A stretch of DNA of 64,000 nucleotides from NCBI GenBank assembly GCA_964058845.1, contig CAXKVR010000021.1, forward strand, positions 248,001-312,000. Direction: 5' to 3'. The stretch is from Carex sylvatica. Its lineage: Eukaryota > Streptophyta > Magnoliopsida > Poales > Cyperaceae. A model generated the notes under the pieces. It did no database searches. It was not told where the DNA came from and saw only the letters and a program-made list of their open reading frames with translations. Positions 22,964-41,500 of this stretch are shown piece by piece (positions within the stretch are counted from its first letter, which is position 1; each line of letters opens with the position of its first letter). The position numbers and the translations under genes were made by a program.

Positions 22964-25900
22964 ATGTCAGCAGGGCGAGTCTCGGAGCCACCATCTCCGG
23001 CGGGAGGCGCCTCGTTGCCATCTCCGGCGGCGCCAGATGGCAAAGTCCGGCGCGTGAGCTACTTCTACGAGCCGACGATCGGAGATTACTACTACGGCCA
23101 AGGGCATCCGATGAAACCCCACCGTATTAGAATGGCTCATTGTTTAGTCGTCCATTATCGTCTCCATCGCTTCATGGAGGTTCTCTCTTGATTCTTTTGC
23201 ATATCCACCCCTAACAAGTGGGTTAATTTCTATGCTTTACCTATGACAATGCGCTCTACATGTAGAGTAAGTTAATCTGTGTGTAGAGGCCCACTGTCAT
23301 AGGCAAAGGTTGAGAGCTAACCTTTGATGTAGAGAACTGATTGTGCTATTTGCTCCTATTTCTTAGAGAATTGACTGTGCATAGTTCAAAGTTGTAAGTC
23401 AACCTCTGATGTAGTGCAAACTTACAAACATACCCTGAATTTTTTTTCTTCTAATTTTAAGTCATATTTGCCCTTAGAATAGGGGTGTAAACGGAGCGGA
23501 TTCGGAGCGGATAATGCTAATACCATATCCGTATCCGTTTTTCAATGAGCGGATACGGATACGGATACGGATAGTAAACGGATACGGATACGGAGCGGAT
23601 AATCAACGGATACGGATTCGAATACGGATACGGATCGGATAATTGTCGGATAATTAAGTTATGCACTGTAAGATACAAAAAAATGACTTGTTATTGTATT
23701 GAAACAATGACTAAAACCAATTTAGCAGAGACTAAAAGCATACTACATTCATGGACTAAAGTCTTAAATGGAAAAGAATAGAGAATGAAGAAATTGAGGT
23801 AAAAACAAAATGAAATTGGGTTATTGTAGCACTATCACCAGCTAAAAAGAGATTAAATTGAAAACCATATTGGATTATCATTTATACCACAACTAAGACT
23901 GAAATGAATATGGAATAATATATAACAACTTCTATCCGGAGCAGTAAAGTTAAAGTTGGTTGGGAGTAATTTCGGATCCGGATAATTGCGGATACGATAC
24001 GGATATTCACATTCATGAAATTATCCGTATCCGTATCCGCAATTATCCGTATCCGTTTAATCCGAATACGGATAATCTCCGGATACGGAGCGAATACGGA
24101 GCGGATTATCCGTATCCGTTTACACCCCTACCTTAGAAGCATGCCAGTTTACAAATTTTCCGTTTGAAAATGTGCTATGTGCTTTGATTTCTTAGAGAAC
24201 TGACTGTGAAGCTAAAGTTACAGAGCAAACCTCTGATGTAGCCTTATTTTTTATTTATTTTATTTTACTTCATATTTGCCCTGAGAAGCATGCCAGTTTA
24301 CAAATTTTGTGTTTTGAAACAGTATGTGCTTCTATTTCTTAGAGAACTAACTGTTGAATGTTAAAGTTGTAGAACCAACCTCTAATGTAATGCAAACTTA
24401 CAAACATTTCCTAATTTCTTCTTCTTCTAATTTTACTTCATTTTTGCCCCTAGAAGCATGCCAGTTTACAAATTTTGCATTTCAAAATGTGCTATGTGCT
24501 TCTATTTCTTGGAGAACTAACTGTCCAATGTTGAAGTTGCAACCTCTGATGTAGTGCAAACTTACAAACAATCCTTGAATTTTTTTTCATATTTGCCCCT
24601 AGAAGCATGCCAGTTTACAAATATTGCTTTTCAAAATGTGCTATGTGCTTTTATTTCTTAGAAAACTGACTGTCCGAAGTTAAAGTTGCAGTCTTGCAGA
24701 GCCAGCCTCTGATGTAGTGCAAACTTACAAACATACCCTGGATTTTTTTTTTTCTAATTTTAATAGTTATTTGATTCACAATATAGATAATTCGACCGTA
24801 TCCAGCTGCACCTGAAGACTTGTTGCGGTTTCACCATCCTGATTACGTGTCCTTCCTCTCCGAAAGCCCACTGAACACATCCACAGGTCCCACTGTTATT
24901 AACTCGAACGCCACGTCAGCTTTCAAAAGGTTATATTTCAAAAGTTTCTTATTCAATACTCAGACTCTTGTACTTGTTTGTCGTTTCCCATTCAAAGCAA
25001 AGTTCAATCACATCTAACTTCATTGTTTAAAATTAATCTTTAGAAAGGTTTAACTTCATTGTAAAAGATTACCTGCTTGTGTCTGACATGGAGTATTTCT
25101 TCTGTGCTATACATATTTTTACCAAAATAAATTGTGAAAGTCATGAATGGGTTGTACAGTGGTAGATGTGAAATAGCAATTTGTGTTGAGTATTATATCT
25201 AATTTGCATTGTTCAAAATTAATCTTAATTAATCTTTAGAAAGTTTGAATTTCAAAAAATAATTTTCTTTTAGATTCTTTCTAAAGATTATCTGCTTGTA
25301 TCAGACATGGAGTATTCTTCTGTGCTATGCATATCTTATACCAAAAGCAAAAATGAAAGTCATGAACTGAGTTTTGTGCAGAGTATTATATCTTTGAAAA
25401 TAATCTATTTTTATTTTACTCTAGAAGAAAAATGTTTTTGGTATGACAGGTTTAATGTAGGAGAAGATTGCCCTGTATTTGAGGGTCTTTTTGACTTTTG
25501 CAAGGCGTCAGCTGGCGGGTCCATAGGAGCAGCTGTGAAACTAAATAGAGGTGATTCTGACATTGCTATTAATTGGGCTGGTGGGCTCCACCATGCCAAG
25601 AAATGTGAGGCATCGGGATTTTGTTATGTCAATGATATCGTGTTAGGAATCCTTGAACTTCTCAAATTCCATCGGGTATGTAATTTACCATTTATACCCT
25701 TTTTCCATATATCTGCAAAAAAATGGACGAACTGTATAATTGCAAGAGCCTGTGTAGGTACTGTACTTATATTTGAAAAAGTATATAAATGATATGTCAT
25801 TTATGGAATTTTATTGCAATAAGAAGTGATGTCTACAATTTATATCAGTTCAAAAGACTTAGCTTCTAATGTCTTACTAGTGGTAAGGACATTTTGAATT

Positions 25901-28743
25901 TAACAAAATATTTGAGAATTTTTACCAAAACAAATTTTTGTGCTAATCAGGTCATACTGTTTGGTATAATAGATTATGTTTTTGTGCAGCGTGTATTGTA
26001 CGTAGACATAGATGTACACCATGGAGATGGTGTAGAGGAGGCCTTTTTCACAACAAATCGGGTCATGACCGTGTCCTTCCACAAATACGGTGATTTCTTT
26101 CCTGGTACCGGGCACATAAACGACATTGGTGTGGGCCAGGGCAAGCATTACGCCTTGAACGTACCGCTCAGTGACGGGATAGATGACGACAGCTTCAGGG
26201 GTTTGTTCAAGTCGATAATTTCTAAGGTCATGGAGGTGTACCAGCCTGAGGTCGTGGTGTTGCAATGTGGCGCCGACTCATTGGCCGGTGACAGATTGGG
26301 GTGCTTCAATTTGTCGGTTAGAGGCCATGCCGAATGTTTGAGGTACTTGAGGTCTTTTAATGTGCCACTAATGGTGCTTGGAGGTGGTGGTTATACTATA
26401 AGGAATGTCGCTAGATGCTGGTGTTATGAGGTATTTGTTTTTATTTAGTTTATGTACTTTAGATTTGTGAGTTGGGCTATGGTGCTTCATGAATTGAGGG
26501 CCTTCTTTTACTTCCTTTATTTGGTGAATTCAATTTTTTCATGTTTTAAGAAGATTCTGGACCATCCAAAAACAGTGATTTTCTACTTATCTAGAAAAAT
26601 AGTAAAAAAATATTCATATGAAGATCTTGTTGAGCAGTTCGGATTGACTGTTTGATGTTGGGAAAGGAAGATAAGGGCGTGAAGTAAAAGAGGGCCCTTC
26701 ATGAAGCACTATAGTTATGTACTTTAGATTTGCGATGTACTTTTCTTGTAACCCTAGGTTTATTCTTGTGCTTTAGGTTTGTGATGTACTTGTTCTTGTA
26801 ACCCTAGGTTTGTTCTTCTACTTTAGGTTCGTGATGTACTTGTTCTTGTAACCCTACGTTTGTTAGTGTACAGTCATTATTTATAACAGGTGCAATTGCT
26901 ATACCACTATTCAGGTTATATATGCACGTCCAATTGCTATACCACTATTTGTAATAACAGGTGCAATTTATTTATACATACCATGCTACTACATGCATGT
27001 ATCAGTACGCAACTAGTATGCTTGCTTTATAGATGACATTTATCATGTTTTATCAGGGGTACATGTGATGTCTTGTTTGTGGTTACATGTAGGTAAATAT
27101 TGCAGGCAGATATATAGGAAATTTCACAAGTCCTAAAGATATGCTGATTAATTTCTTGAACAAGTGAATCATATATCAACCAAAAAAAATATTTCCCATC
27201 ATCTTAATGTGCAGATTGTATATTTAATTCTATAATATGGATACTGATATAGATTTCTGTTCACTTTTTCTTAATCATTAAAACCGCAGATTGTGGTTAC
27301 TTTAATTTCTTTTATTATGTTTTTTTTTTTTTAATATTTTAGACGGCAGTTGCAGTAGGAGTAGAGCCAGAGAATAGGTTGCCATACAATGAATACTATG
27401 AGTACTTTGGGCCTGATTATGCACTACATATTAACCCTAGAAATGTCGAGAATCTCAACACAGAGAAAGATCTAGAGAGTATAAGGTACTTCATGTTTTC
27501 TCTTTCACTAATTTTGTCTAAAATTTGTCTTGTTTTTCTTTTGGGAGAAGGTATCCTCTTTATTTCATTGTTAAAGGTAGAGATCAAGCTGTACTGTGGA
27601 TTCATATATTCGTTTATAAAGTCCAAACAGTCGATCCGAATCGCTCAACATGATCTCTATATGAAATACACTCTGAGACCAAATTTTACATTTTTTAGTA
27701 TTGTTTTTGCTAGTTTTTTAGATAGATAGAAAATCACTTTTTTTGGATGGCCCAGAATCTTTAGATCAGGTGATTTCCTATCTATTTAAAAAATTGTAAA
27801 AAAATTATAAAAATTATAGAATTTGGTCTAGAAATACATTTTCAAATGAAATATCATGTTGAACGGTTTGGATTGACAACTTGGGCTTTGAAAACGAAAA
27901 AATGAATCCATAACACGGGCCAATCTACACATTGGCCTCACTAATGTTTTTTAGTTTAATTGCTGATCCTTTTTAATAACAGGAACATGATTTTGGAGAA
28001 CCTGTCAAGAATCGAGCATGCTCCAAGTGTACAATTTCATGCCACGCCACCTGAAGCGAAAGCTCCAAAAGAGGTTTCTTCTTCTATTGCAATTTAATTA
28101 AACTCTTCTTTAAATATGCTTTGCTTTGTTTTGTTGTCAACTTGATTTTCATTTAGAGGTGAATTTTCATCACATTGTGAGGCCCTCTCGATTTTTGAGT
28201 GAGACTATGGGTACTATGCATAGCGCATATTGATCCATACTATGTATCAATATCTTCATTTTTAAATTCTAAATGATTGATCTGAGCCTTTCAACATGAC
28301 CTCTATTTGAAAATGTATTTGTAGATTAAATTTTACATATTTTAGGATTGTTTTTACTACTTTTAGATAGCTTAAAAATCACTAGATCTAATGATTCTAG
28401 ATCATTCGAAAGTAGTGATTTTCTTCGTATCTAAAAAAATAGTAAAAAGTTTCTAAAAGATGTAAAATTTAGTCAGCAAGTACATTTTCATATGAAAATC
28501 ACGTTGAACAGTTCAAAACGAACGTTTGGACTTTTAAAATGGATAAAAAGGGAAATGGATTCCATTCATTGTGTTACTCTCATTTTTGATATCATATGTT
28601 TTGTTAGTTCATCATTATATTGCTACACTTTGTAAAATTAAACATTATAGGAAGAAGAGGAGATGGATAAGAGGCCACCTCCGAGGCTATGGAATGGCGA
28701 TTCCGCGTATGATTCTGATCCCGAAGAAGACAATAATCTCTAG
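22964..28743 (+). CDS. HDA6: Class I RPD3-type histone deacetylase, HDA6-like
   Basis: Seven exons, 22964-23179, 24787-24929, 25450-25675, 25990-26430, 27343-27485, 27983-28073 and 28651-28743, give 450 aa. After a Pro/Ser-rich N-terminus the catalytic domain begins at [20 protein letters not shown]. The active-site pair is HH at 167-168 (GGLHHAKK), and the expected zinc ligands are D203 and H205 ([10 protein letters not shown]) and D291 ([10 protein letters not shown]); the [14 protein letters not shown] block follows. The enzyme removes acetyl groups from histone lysines in nuclear co-repressor complexes. The N-terminus and the tail words [18 protein letters not shown] fit HDA6 better than HDA19. 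The C-terminus stops soon after an acidic DPEEDNN, so it is shorter than the Arabidopsis protein as I recall it. Four introns contain repeats; intron 1 holds an hAT element. Confidence 0.94.
23335..24765. repeat. Tandem array in HDA6 intron 1, about 150-170 bp unit
   Basis: The marker 'gcatgccagtttacaaat' recurs at about 24,139, 24,288, 24,456 and 24,605. Each unit continues with 'gctatgtgct', 'atttcttagagaactgactg', 'aacctctgatgtagtgcaaa' and 'cttacaaacataccctga'. A first unit before 23,480 is split from the rest by the hAT element. Confidence 0.88.
23480..24130. mobile_element. hAT-like MITE with a perfect 8-bp target duplication (HDA6 intron 1)
   Basis: Ends are 'taggggtgtaaacggagcgg' and 'tccgtttacacccct' plus 'a'; they are near-perfect inverted repeats with that element's relative at 21,750. 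The 8-bp ccttagaa flanks it on both sides (23,472-23,479 and 24,131-24,138). It is 651 bp, with dense 'ggatacgga' words at both ends, and is non-coding. Confidence 0.93.
26466..26713. mobile_element. Internally shortened palindromic MITE (HDA6 intron 4)
   Basis: The end 'gggctatggtgcttcatgaa' with 'gagggccttcttttacttc' is mirrored by 'gaagtaaaagagggcccttc' and 'atgaagcactatag'. Only a short part of the shared core arm remains ('ctggaccatccaaaaacagt', 'agaaaaatagtaaaaaaata'). Confidence 0.75.
26714..26875. repeat. Short tandem repeat, about 45-55 bp unit, three copies
   Basis: The unit 'ctttaggttcgtgatgtact' plus 'tgttcttgtaaccctaggtt' is repeated near 26,722, 26,771 and 26,821 in HDA6 intron 4, with small changes. 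Confidence 0.85.
27590..27941. mobile_element. Type alpha palindromic MITE in HDA6 intron 5
   Basis: The arms contain 'aaagtccaaacagtcgatcc' and the mirrored 'ggattgacaacttgggcttt', then core 'gaccaaattttacatttttt' against 'aaattatagaatttggtcta'. The centre has 'ggcccagaatctttagatca'. The right end is 'cattggcctcact'. Confidence 0.85.
28197..28560. mobile_element. Type alpha palindromic MITE in HDA6 intron 6
   Basis: It starts 'gagtgagactatgggtacta', with arms that pair through 'cctctatttgaaaatgtatt' and 'agtacattttcatatgaaaa'. The right terminus is degraded. Confidence 0.8.
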
Positions 28744-29782
28744 AAAATATTAATAGTTTTTGGATTCAATTTAGCTTGTACGGATTTTGTATGAATGTTT
28801 GTACTGTTTTTTTAGAGAGAATATTGACTTGATTTGTACTAATTTGGATTTCTTCATTTTAGTGGGTTGTAATTGTAACAAAAGGTTCTATTTAGCATGG
28901 CATAAGCATGTTAGGCTTTTGCATGCTTTTAGAAGCATTAACATTTTTTTTTCATTTATAGATACTAGTTTTGAATGGTTCACATCGACGGTTTGGATTT
29001 GGGAAACGGAGATTATTGATTCATAATACATACCAATATGTGCTATGCATAGTACACTATTTTCACTATTGATTTTAATTTAAAAATGAGGAGGAAAAAC
29101 GTGATGTATAAAAAATTGAGAGACATGAAATAGGAAATTAATAAATTCAAAAACACTATGCAAGATCAGACGTCTGTATTCAACTTATTTTGAGAAGCAA
29201 AGACCATGCAATTTCTCTATATTCTCAAAGAAAGTTTAAATCAAAATAATTTATTTTTCGAATTGAGTGAAAATATAACTTTTCAGACATTTTATTACTA
29301 GTAACATATGATATAACCACTTTTCAAAACAAAGTATAAATTATGCACATACCGTGTGTGGTTATATCATATGTTACTAGTAATAAAAAGTCTGAAAAGT
29401 TATATTTTTCACTCAATTCGAAAAATGAATTATTTATCGAAACAAGAAATGCACAAGGGGCAAAATAAAAATAATAACACTACATTCAGACAAATACAGA
29501 ATGCATTTGCAGTATATATAATAGAAACAAGAAATGCACAAGGGGCAAAATAAGAACAATAACGCTACATTCAGACAAATACAGACTGCATTTGCAGTAT
29601 ATATATATATATTAGCAATTCTCATTACCACTTAAGTGAAGAAATGAACAATCATATATAATAGAAAACAAACTTTCGCAGCAACTCGTTATTCCAACAA
29701 AGATCGAGGAAGATTTTATTAAGAACATTAGATTCTTTATTTTATTGTGATGATGACAATCTTGACAAATCTAAAATTTGTT
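28744..29782. other. Convergent intergenic space between HDA6 and the beta-glucosidase
   Basis: It holds the 3' end of HDA6, part of a type alpha MITE (about 28,975-29,065, ending 'tgctatgcatagtaca'), the fold-back at 29,244-29,435 and a tandem duplication of about 83 bp at 29,440-29,605 ('gaaacaagaaatgcacaagg' twice). No further gene is seen. Confidence 0.6.
29244..29435. mobile_element. Hairpin-like MITE with 77-bp arms
   Basis: The left arm 29,244-29,320 and right arm 29,358-29,435 are near-perfect inverted repeats ('tttttcgaattgagtgaaaa' against 'ttttcactcaattcgaaaaa', 'tactagtaacatatgatata' against 'tatatcatatgttactagta'), separated by a 37-bp loop. Confidence 0.9.
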
Positions 29783-36925
<7,143 letters not shown>

Positions 36926-38571
36926 GTTGTATTGTATGTCTTTTAATTCCCTCTCATTTACAAAGGAGGCTTTATAGAGAGAGAAGTCAAGGAAAATCTT
37001 TATTGTAACATGAATTTACACAAATGTCCCTGTAACTATGTAACTATTTAAAGTCTTTATTTGTTTCAATAAAGTCACTATGTAACTATTTTTGTTTAAA
37101 ATAATAATGATCAAATATGACGGGGCAACCTATTTTTTTTTTCAGTTGATAATGTGGCGAAATTTACCATTAATTATATTAATAAGTGTTCAGATAAAAT
37201 GTCGTTGTCACAAGCAATAAAAAGAATGGATTCTGAATTCAAGGTCTCAAATTATAGGAGATATTTCAAACATACATATGGATGCATTTTCTACCAATGC
37301 ATGTGGGGTAGAAAATGAATCCCTTGTTCGAAAAATTTCAAAGAGAGGATATGATAGGGATGGAAACGGATCTGGTAAAACCATATTTGTATTTGTTTTT
37401 ATTTTTCAGATATATATACAATCGGATATTAGACGGATATGATTGTGGATGTAATCATGTGAGCGCTGAAAATAAAAGTTAAATATTAAATACTTAAGAA
37501 GCGCCCTGAATTTATTTGAAGGACAATTACATAATTCTACTTATATATTTAAAAGCACTCACATCACGTTGAATATTTTTGTTGGTGTTTTTGATTAATT
37601 CAAAATCATTTCTAGTTTACCTTCATCAAAATTGACAAATATTTTCTACAACTATCAAAATTTAGATACTAGTTTGGTTCGGATTAAAATTTAGTCTCCA
37701 ATGATTTGCAAATTATATCATAAATTATATGTCTTGTCGTTATAAGCGAAAGAGGGAAGGAAGAAGGGGATGGTACTGACTGGTTGACCAAAACAACAGG
37801 GTTTCATTACTCCTGACAGTGGGGCTCACTCTGTCAGAGAAAGGACACAGGAACAAAAGGAAGGAATTAAGAAGGGACGATGCATCATGCAGGGTGTCTC
37901 TGACGAATGGGACCCGAACTGGGTAAAGATTTTAACAAAGCAGTTTTGGCTTCATACAATGCACTAACCATGTATTTGAAAGGACGAAGCTGAGCTTCTT
38001 TCTTATTTTAATTAGATATGTTTTAGCTTTAATATTTTTAATTTATTTTCGCATTAAATAACAGCTATAAAAAGAGAGACAATTGCATTTGAGATTTTCA
38101 AGCTTTGATTAATGAACTTAACCAATTTCTTCTCATTCTCTCTCTTCCCCTCTTCCCCTTTTCTTCCTCCTTGTCTCTGTTCTTTAAAAAAAAAATCATA
38201 AAATCACTACAATATTCCCAAAATTAAATTGATAAGTTCTTTGATTTTCAACTATATAATGTATATTTATGAATAACTAGGTTGGTTCTTGGTTACTAAG
38301 ATTGCTTATTTTAATTGAATAACGAGAAGACAACAAAAAAACCACAGTAAAAATAAAGCAACAATAAGAACAGAGATGAATTCAAATTAAAACTCTCAAT
38401 GTAATTTAATTCTCAAATCACAAAAGGGAAAAAAATAAAAAAATAAGAAATCTAATTGAAGGGGGCCGTTCCTTAAATGTACTAGCATTACTTTTAGAAG
38501 CAAAAAAAATCTATTTTTTTACTATATTTTGCTAAACAAACTTCTCTATCATAAATAAACCTCACATAATA
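36926..38571. other. Intergenic DNA between BGLU promoter and ferrochelatase 3' end
   Basis: Next to the BGLU start is its presumed leader. About 37,355-37,460 resembles part of an hAT-like element ('gatggaaacggatctggtaa', 'cggatattagacggatatga'). At 37,921-37,985 there is half of a type zeta MITE ('gggtaaagattttaacaaag'). From 38,460 on it is probably the ferrochelatase 3' UTR. No other gene is supported. Confidence 0.5.
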
Positions 38572-41500
38572 TCAAAACAAGGAATTCTTGAATAAAGAGA
38601 TGAGCTTAGGAAAGAGAAGTAAGAAAAAGGCAATAACAGATCCAAATAGCATCTTTACCACAAATTGCATGGCATCCGTATCACTCTCATCGGTACAATT
38701 ATCATTATTCCTGCTACGTGCAACTGCAGAGGCAGTAGGAAGCGCTTCTATGACTAGGTTGGCAAGGTCAGAGATGAAAGAACTGGTACAGTTTAGAGCT
38801 GGTACGCGCCCCCAGTTCTCAATACCAGATTCAAGTGCTAACTCTTTGTACTCCATGTCAATCTCTTCTAGGGTTTCTATGTGCTCACTTACAAAACTGC
38901 GGTTATTTATGAAGATTGATGTCAATCACAAACAATTTTTTGTACAGCATGCTAGAGTGAGGCTATGATACTATGCATAGCACAGATTGATATGTACTAT
39001 GGAACGGTATATTTGTTTTTAAAGTCTTAAAAGTCAACCCGAACCATTCAAGTAGATTTTCATACTTGTATCCTAAATTTTTCATATTTTTTTTAGAATT
39101 TTTTACTATTTTTTAGATAGGTAGAAAAATCACTACTTTTGAATGGTCTAGAATCTTTAGATCAAGTGATTTTCTATCTGTCTAAACAAATAGTAAAAAA
39201 TAAAAAAATCTAAAAATGTAATATTTGATCTACAAGTATATTTTCATATAAAGATCATATTGAACGGTTCAGATCGATTGTTTGAACTTCGAAAATAAAG
39301 ATATTGATTCATAGTACGGAACAATATGCACTATGCATAGTACCATAGCCTCACTCCAGCGCGCTAAGAAGGAATCAATTACAAATATAATTTTCCAAAA
39401 GGCACCATTGTGAAAAAAACATAAATAAAAAGAAAAATAAAGATAACAAATTAGGACCTTATGGGAACAGCAAGGAGGCTTTTTACGCCATTTTGACCTA
39501 GCTCAACTATTTTTTCATCAGTGTAAGGCTTCAGCCATTGAACTGGGCCCACTCGACTCTGCCAGTTTATATAGTTATAAACAGTGAAAAAATAGCACAA
39601 TTATACACAATAAATTCCAAAAATGTCATATCACCAATTGAAAATAAATAAATTTACTTGACCCCCACCCCACCACCCCAATACATTATCACAAACAATG
39701 CACAAATAATTAAGCACATTAAATATAACAAAATGACAAGAGTGAGGCTACAGTACTATGAACATGATCTCCATATGAAAATGTACATGAAGGCCAAATT
39801 TTATATTTTTTAGATATGTAGAAAATCACTATTTCCGTATGATCCAGAATATTTAGATCAAGTAACATTCTACCTATCTAAAAAGAAAATTCTAAAAAAA
39901 GTGTAAATTTGGTATCCAAGTACATTTTAATATGGAGATCATACCGAGCGTTTCGGATCAACGATATGGACTTTGAAAATGAGATATGGATTCATAGTAT
40001 GGACCGATTTGCGCTATGCATAGTACCATAGACTCACTCAAATGACAACATACACCAATAACAATTCTAAACTCGAGACTACAGAAAAACATAATAAAGA
40101 ATTATCAATACTGAACTCAAGATTATAGTGTTGATCAAGCCTCAATTCAGCAATTTCAAGAAAAGCATCACACTTGTCCCTCTGGATTAATTTTGCATCT
40201 TTTACCGTCATTTTGCACAAATTACCCTTGATTACAACTTCACCTACTTTACCCTAATTAATTTGACCAGGAATTTGAAAGTTAAAAAATCATCACAAGT
40301 TAAAAAAATGTCAAAAATATATTCACCTGGTAGGCTAGGACATGGCTATTTTTAACCCCTCTTGATTTCAGTTCACACATAATAAGAGAGATACAGTCTT
40401 CCATTTGATCTTTGTATGGATCTCCCGCCTCCTCCACATAGCTTACTGGTACACCATGTGCACTGAAGAATATCATAACCTAAAGTTCCAAGGGTAAAAG
40501 AGTAAAATAGCTAAGAAAAAGAAGTGGATACATTGAAATTTTAAGCTAACTACATTTCGGTACAACACCAAAGATTAAATATCAGTAATTTTGATTATGG
40601 ATATTGAAGTACTAGATTGCACAATATCAAAATCCTCGACTTCTTGGATCTTAATTGCAGAAAGAGGATAAATCAAGGCTAAATTAGAGATTAATTGGTA
40701 AATTGAGCAATCTAGGTAGAGTAGGTAGTGAGGCTATGGTAAATTTTTTCGTTTTCCATATGAAAATGTACTTCCAAACTAAATTTTACTATTTTTCTAG
40801 AGAGGTAAAAATCACTGCTTTTGAACGGTCTAGAATCTTTAGATCAGTTCTACCTATCTAGACAAATAGTTAAAAAAAATTGTAAGAATGTAAAATTTGA
40901 TCTACAAGTACATTACCATATGGAGATCATGTTTGACGGTTCAGATAGATTGTTTGGACTTTGAAAATGGAGATATTGATCCATAGTATGGACCAATATA
41001 CGCTATGCATAGTACCATAACATCACTCAAATTAAATTTAAATTAGAAATTTATGATGGCATGCAAGTTGAGCTAAAAAAAAACTGTTCACAGCACACTG
41101 CTGAGCAATTAGGTTAAACTGATCCATAACAATTTAGCAAATCAGAGAGCCTAATTGACTGGAAATGAACTAATACCTGATCATACCAATTTCCAAATTG
41201 ACTTGGAGTAAAGAGAATAATTAAGAATTAATTACCTCATCAGAATTTGAAAAGCTCAGTAACTCCTTTTGAATAAGGTCGGCCATAGATTTGATATAAC
41301 CATCTCGCTGATACCATGATTCAATAATAGAAATCGGCAACCCTTCAAAATATCCATCTTCCCTGTAATAATTCAATTCCATGAAGAATCTGACCATTTT
41401 TACTTTTGCTAAATTATCTGGAGATATATAATAAGTGAATATTTGCATGTGTGCCCTTCATATTTGCTCAAAGTATATATATGGAGATTTGGAGGGAGAT

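Noticed and set aside
22876..23130. Basic open frame overlapping the HDA6 start
   Set aside because: It is an out-of-frame shadow of HDA6 exon 1 and its leader.
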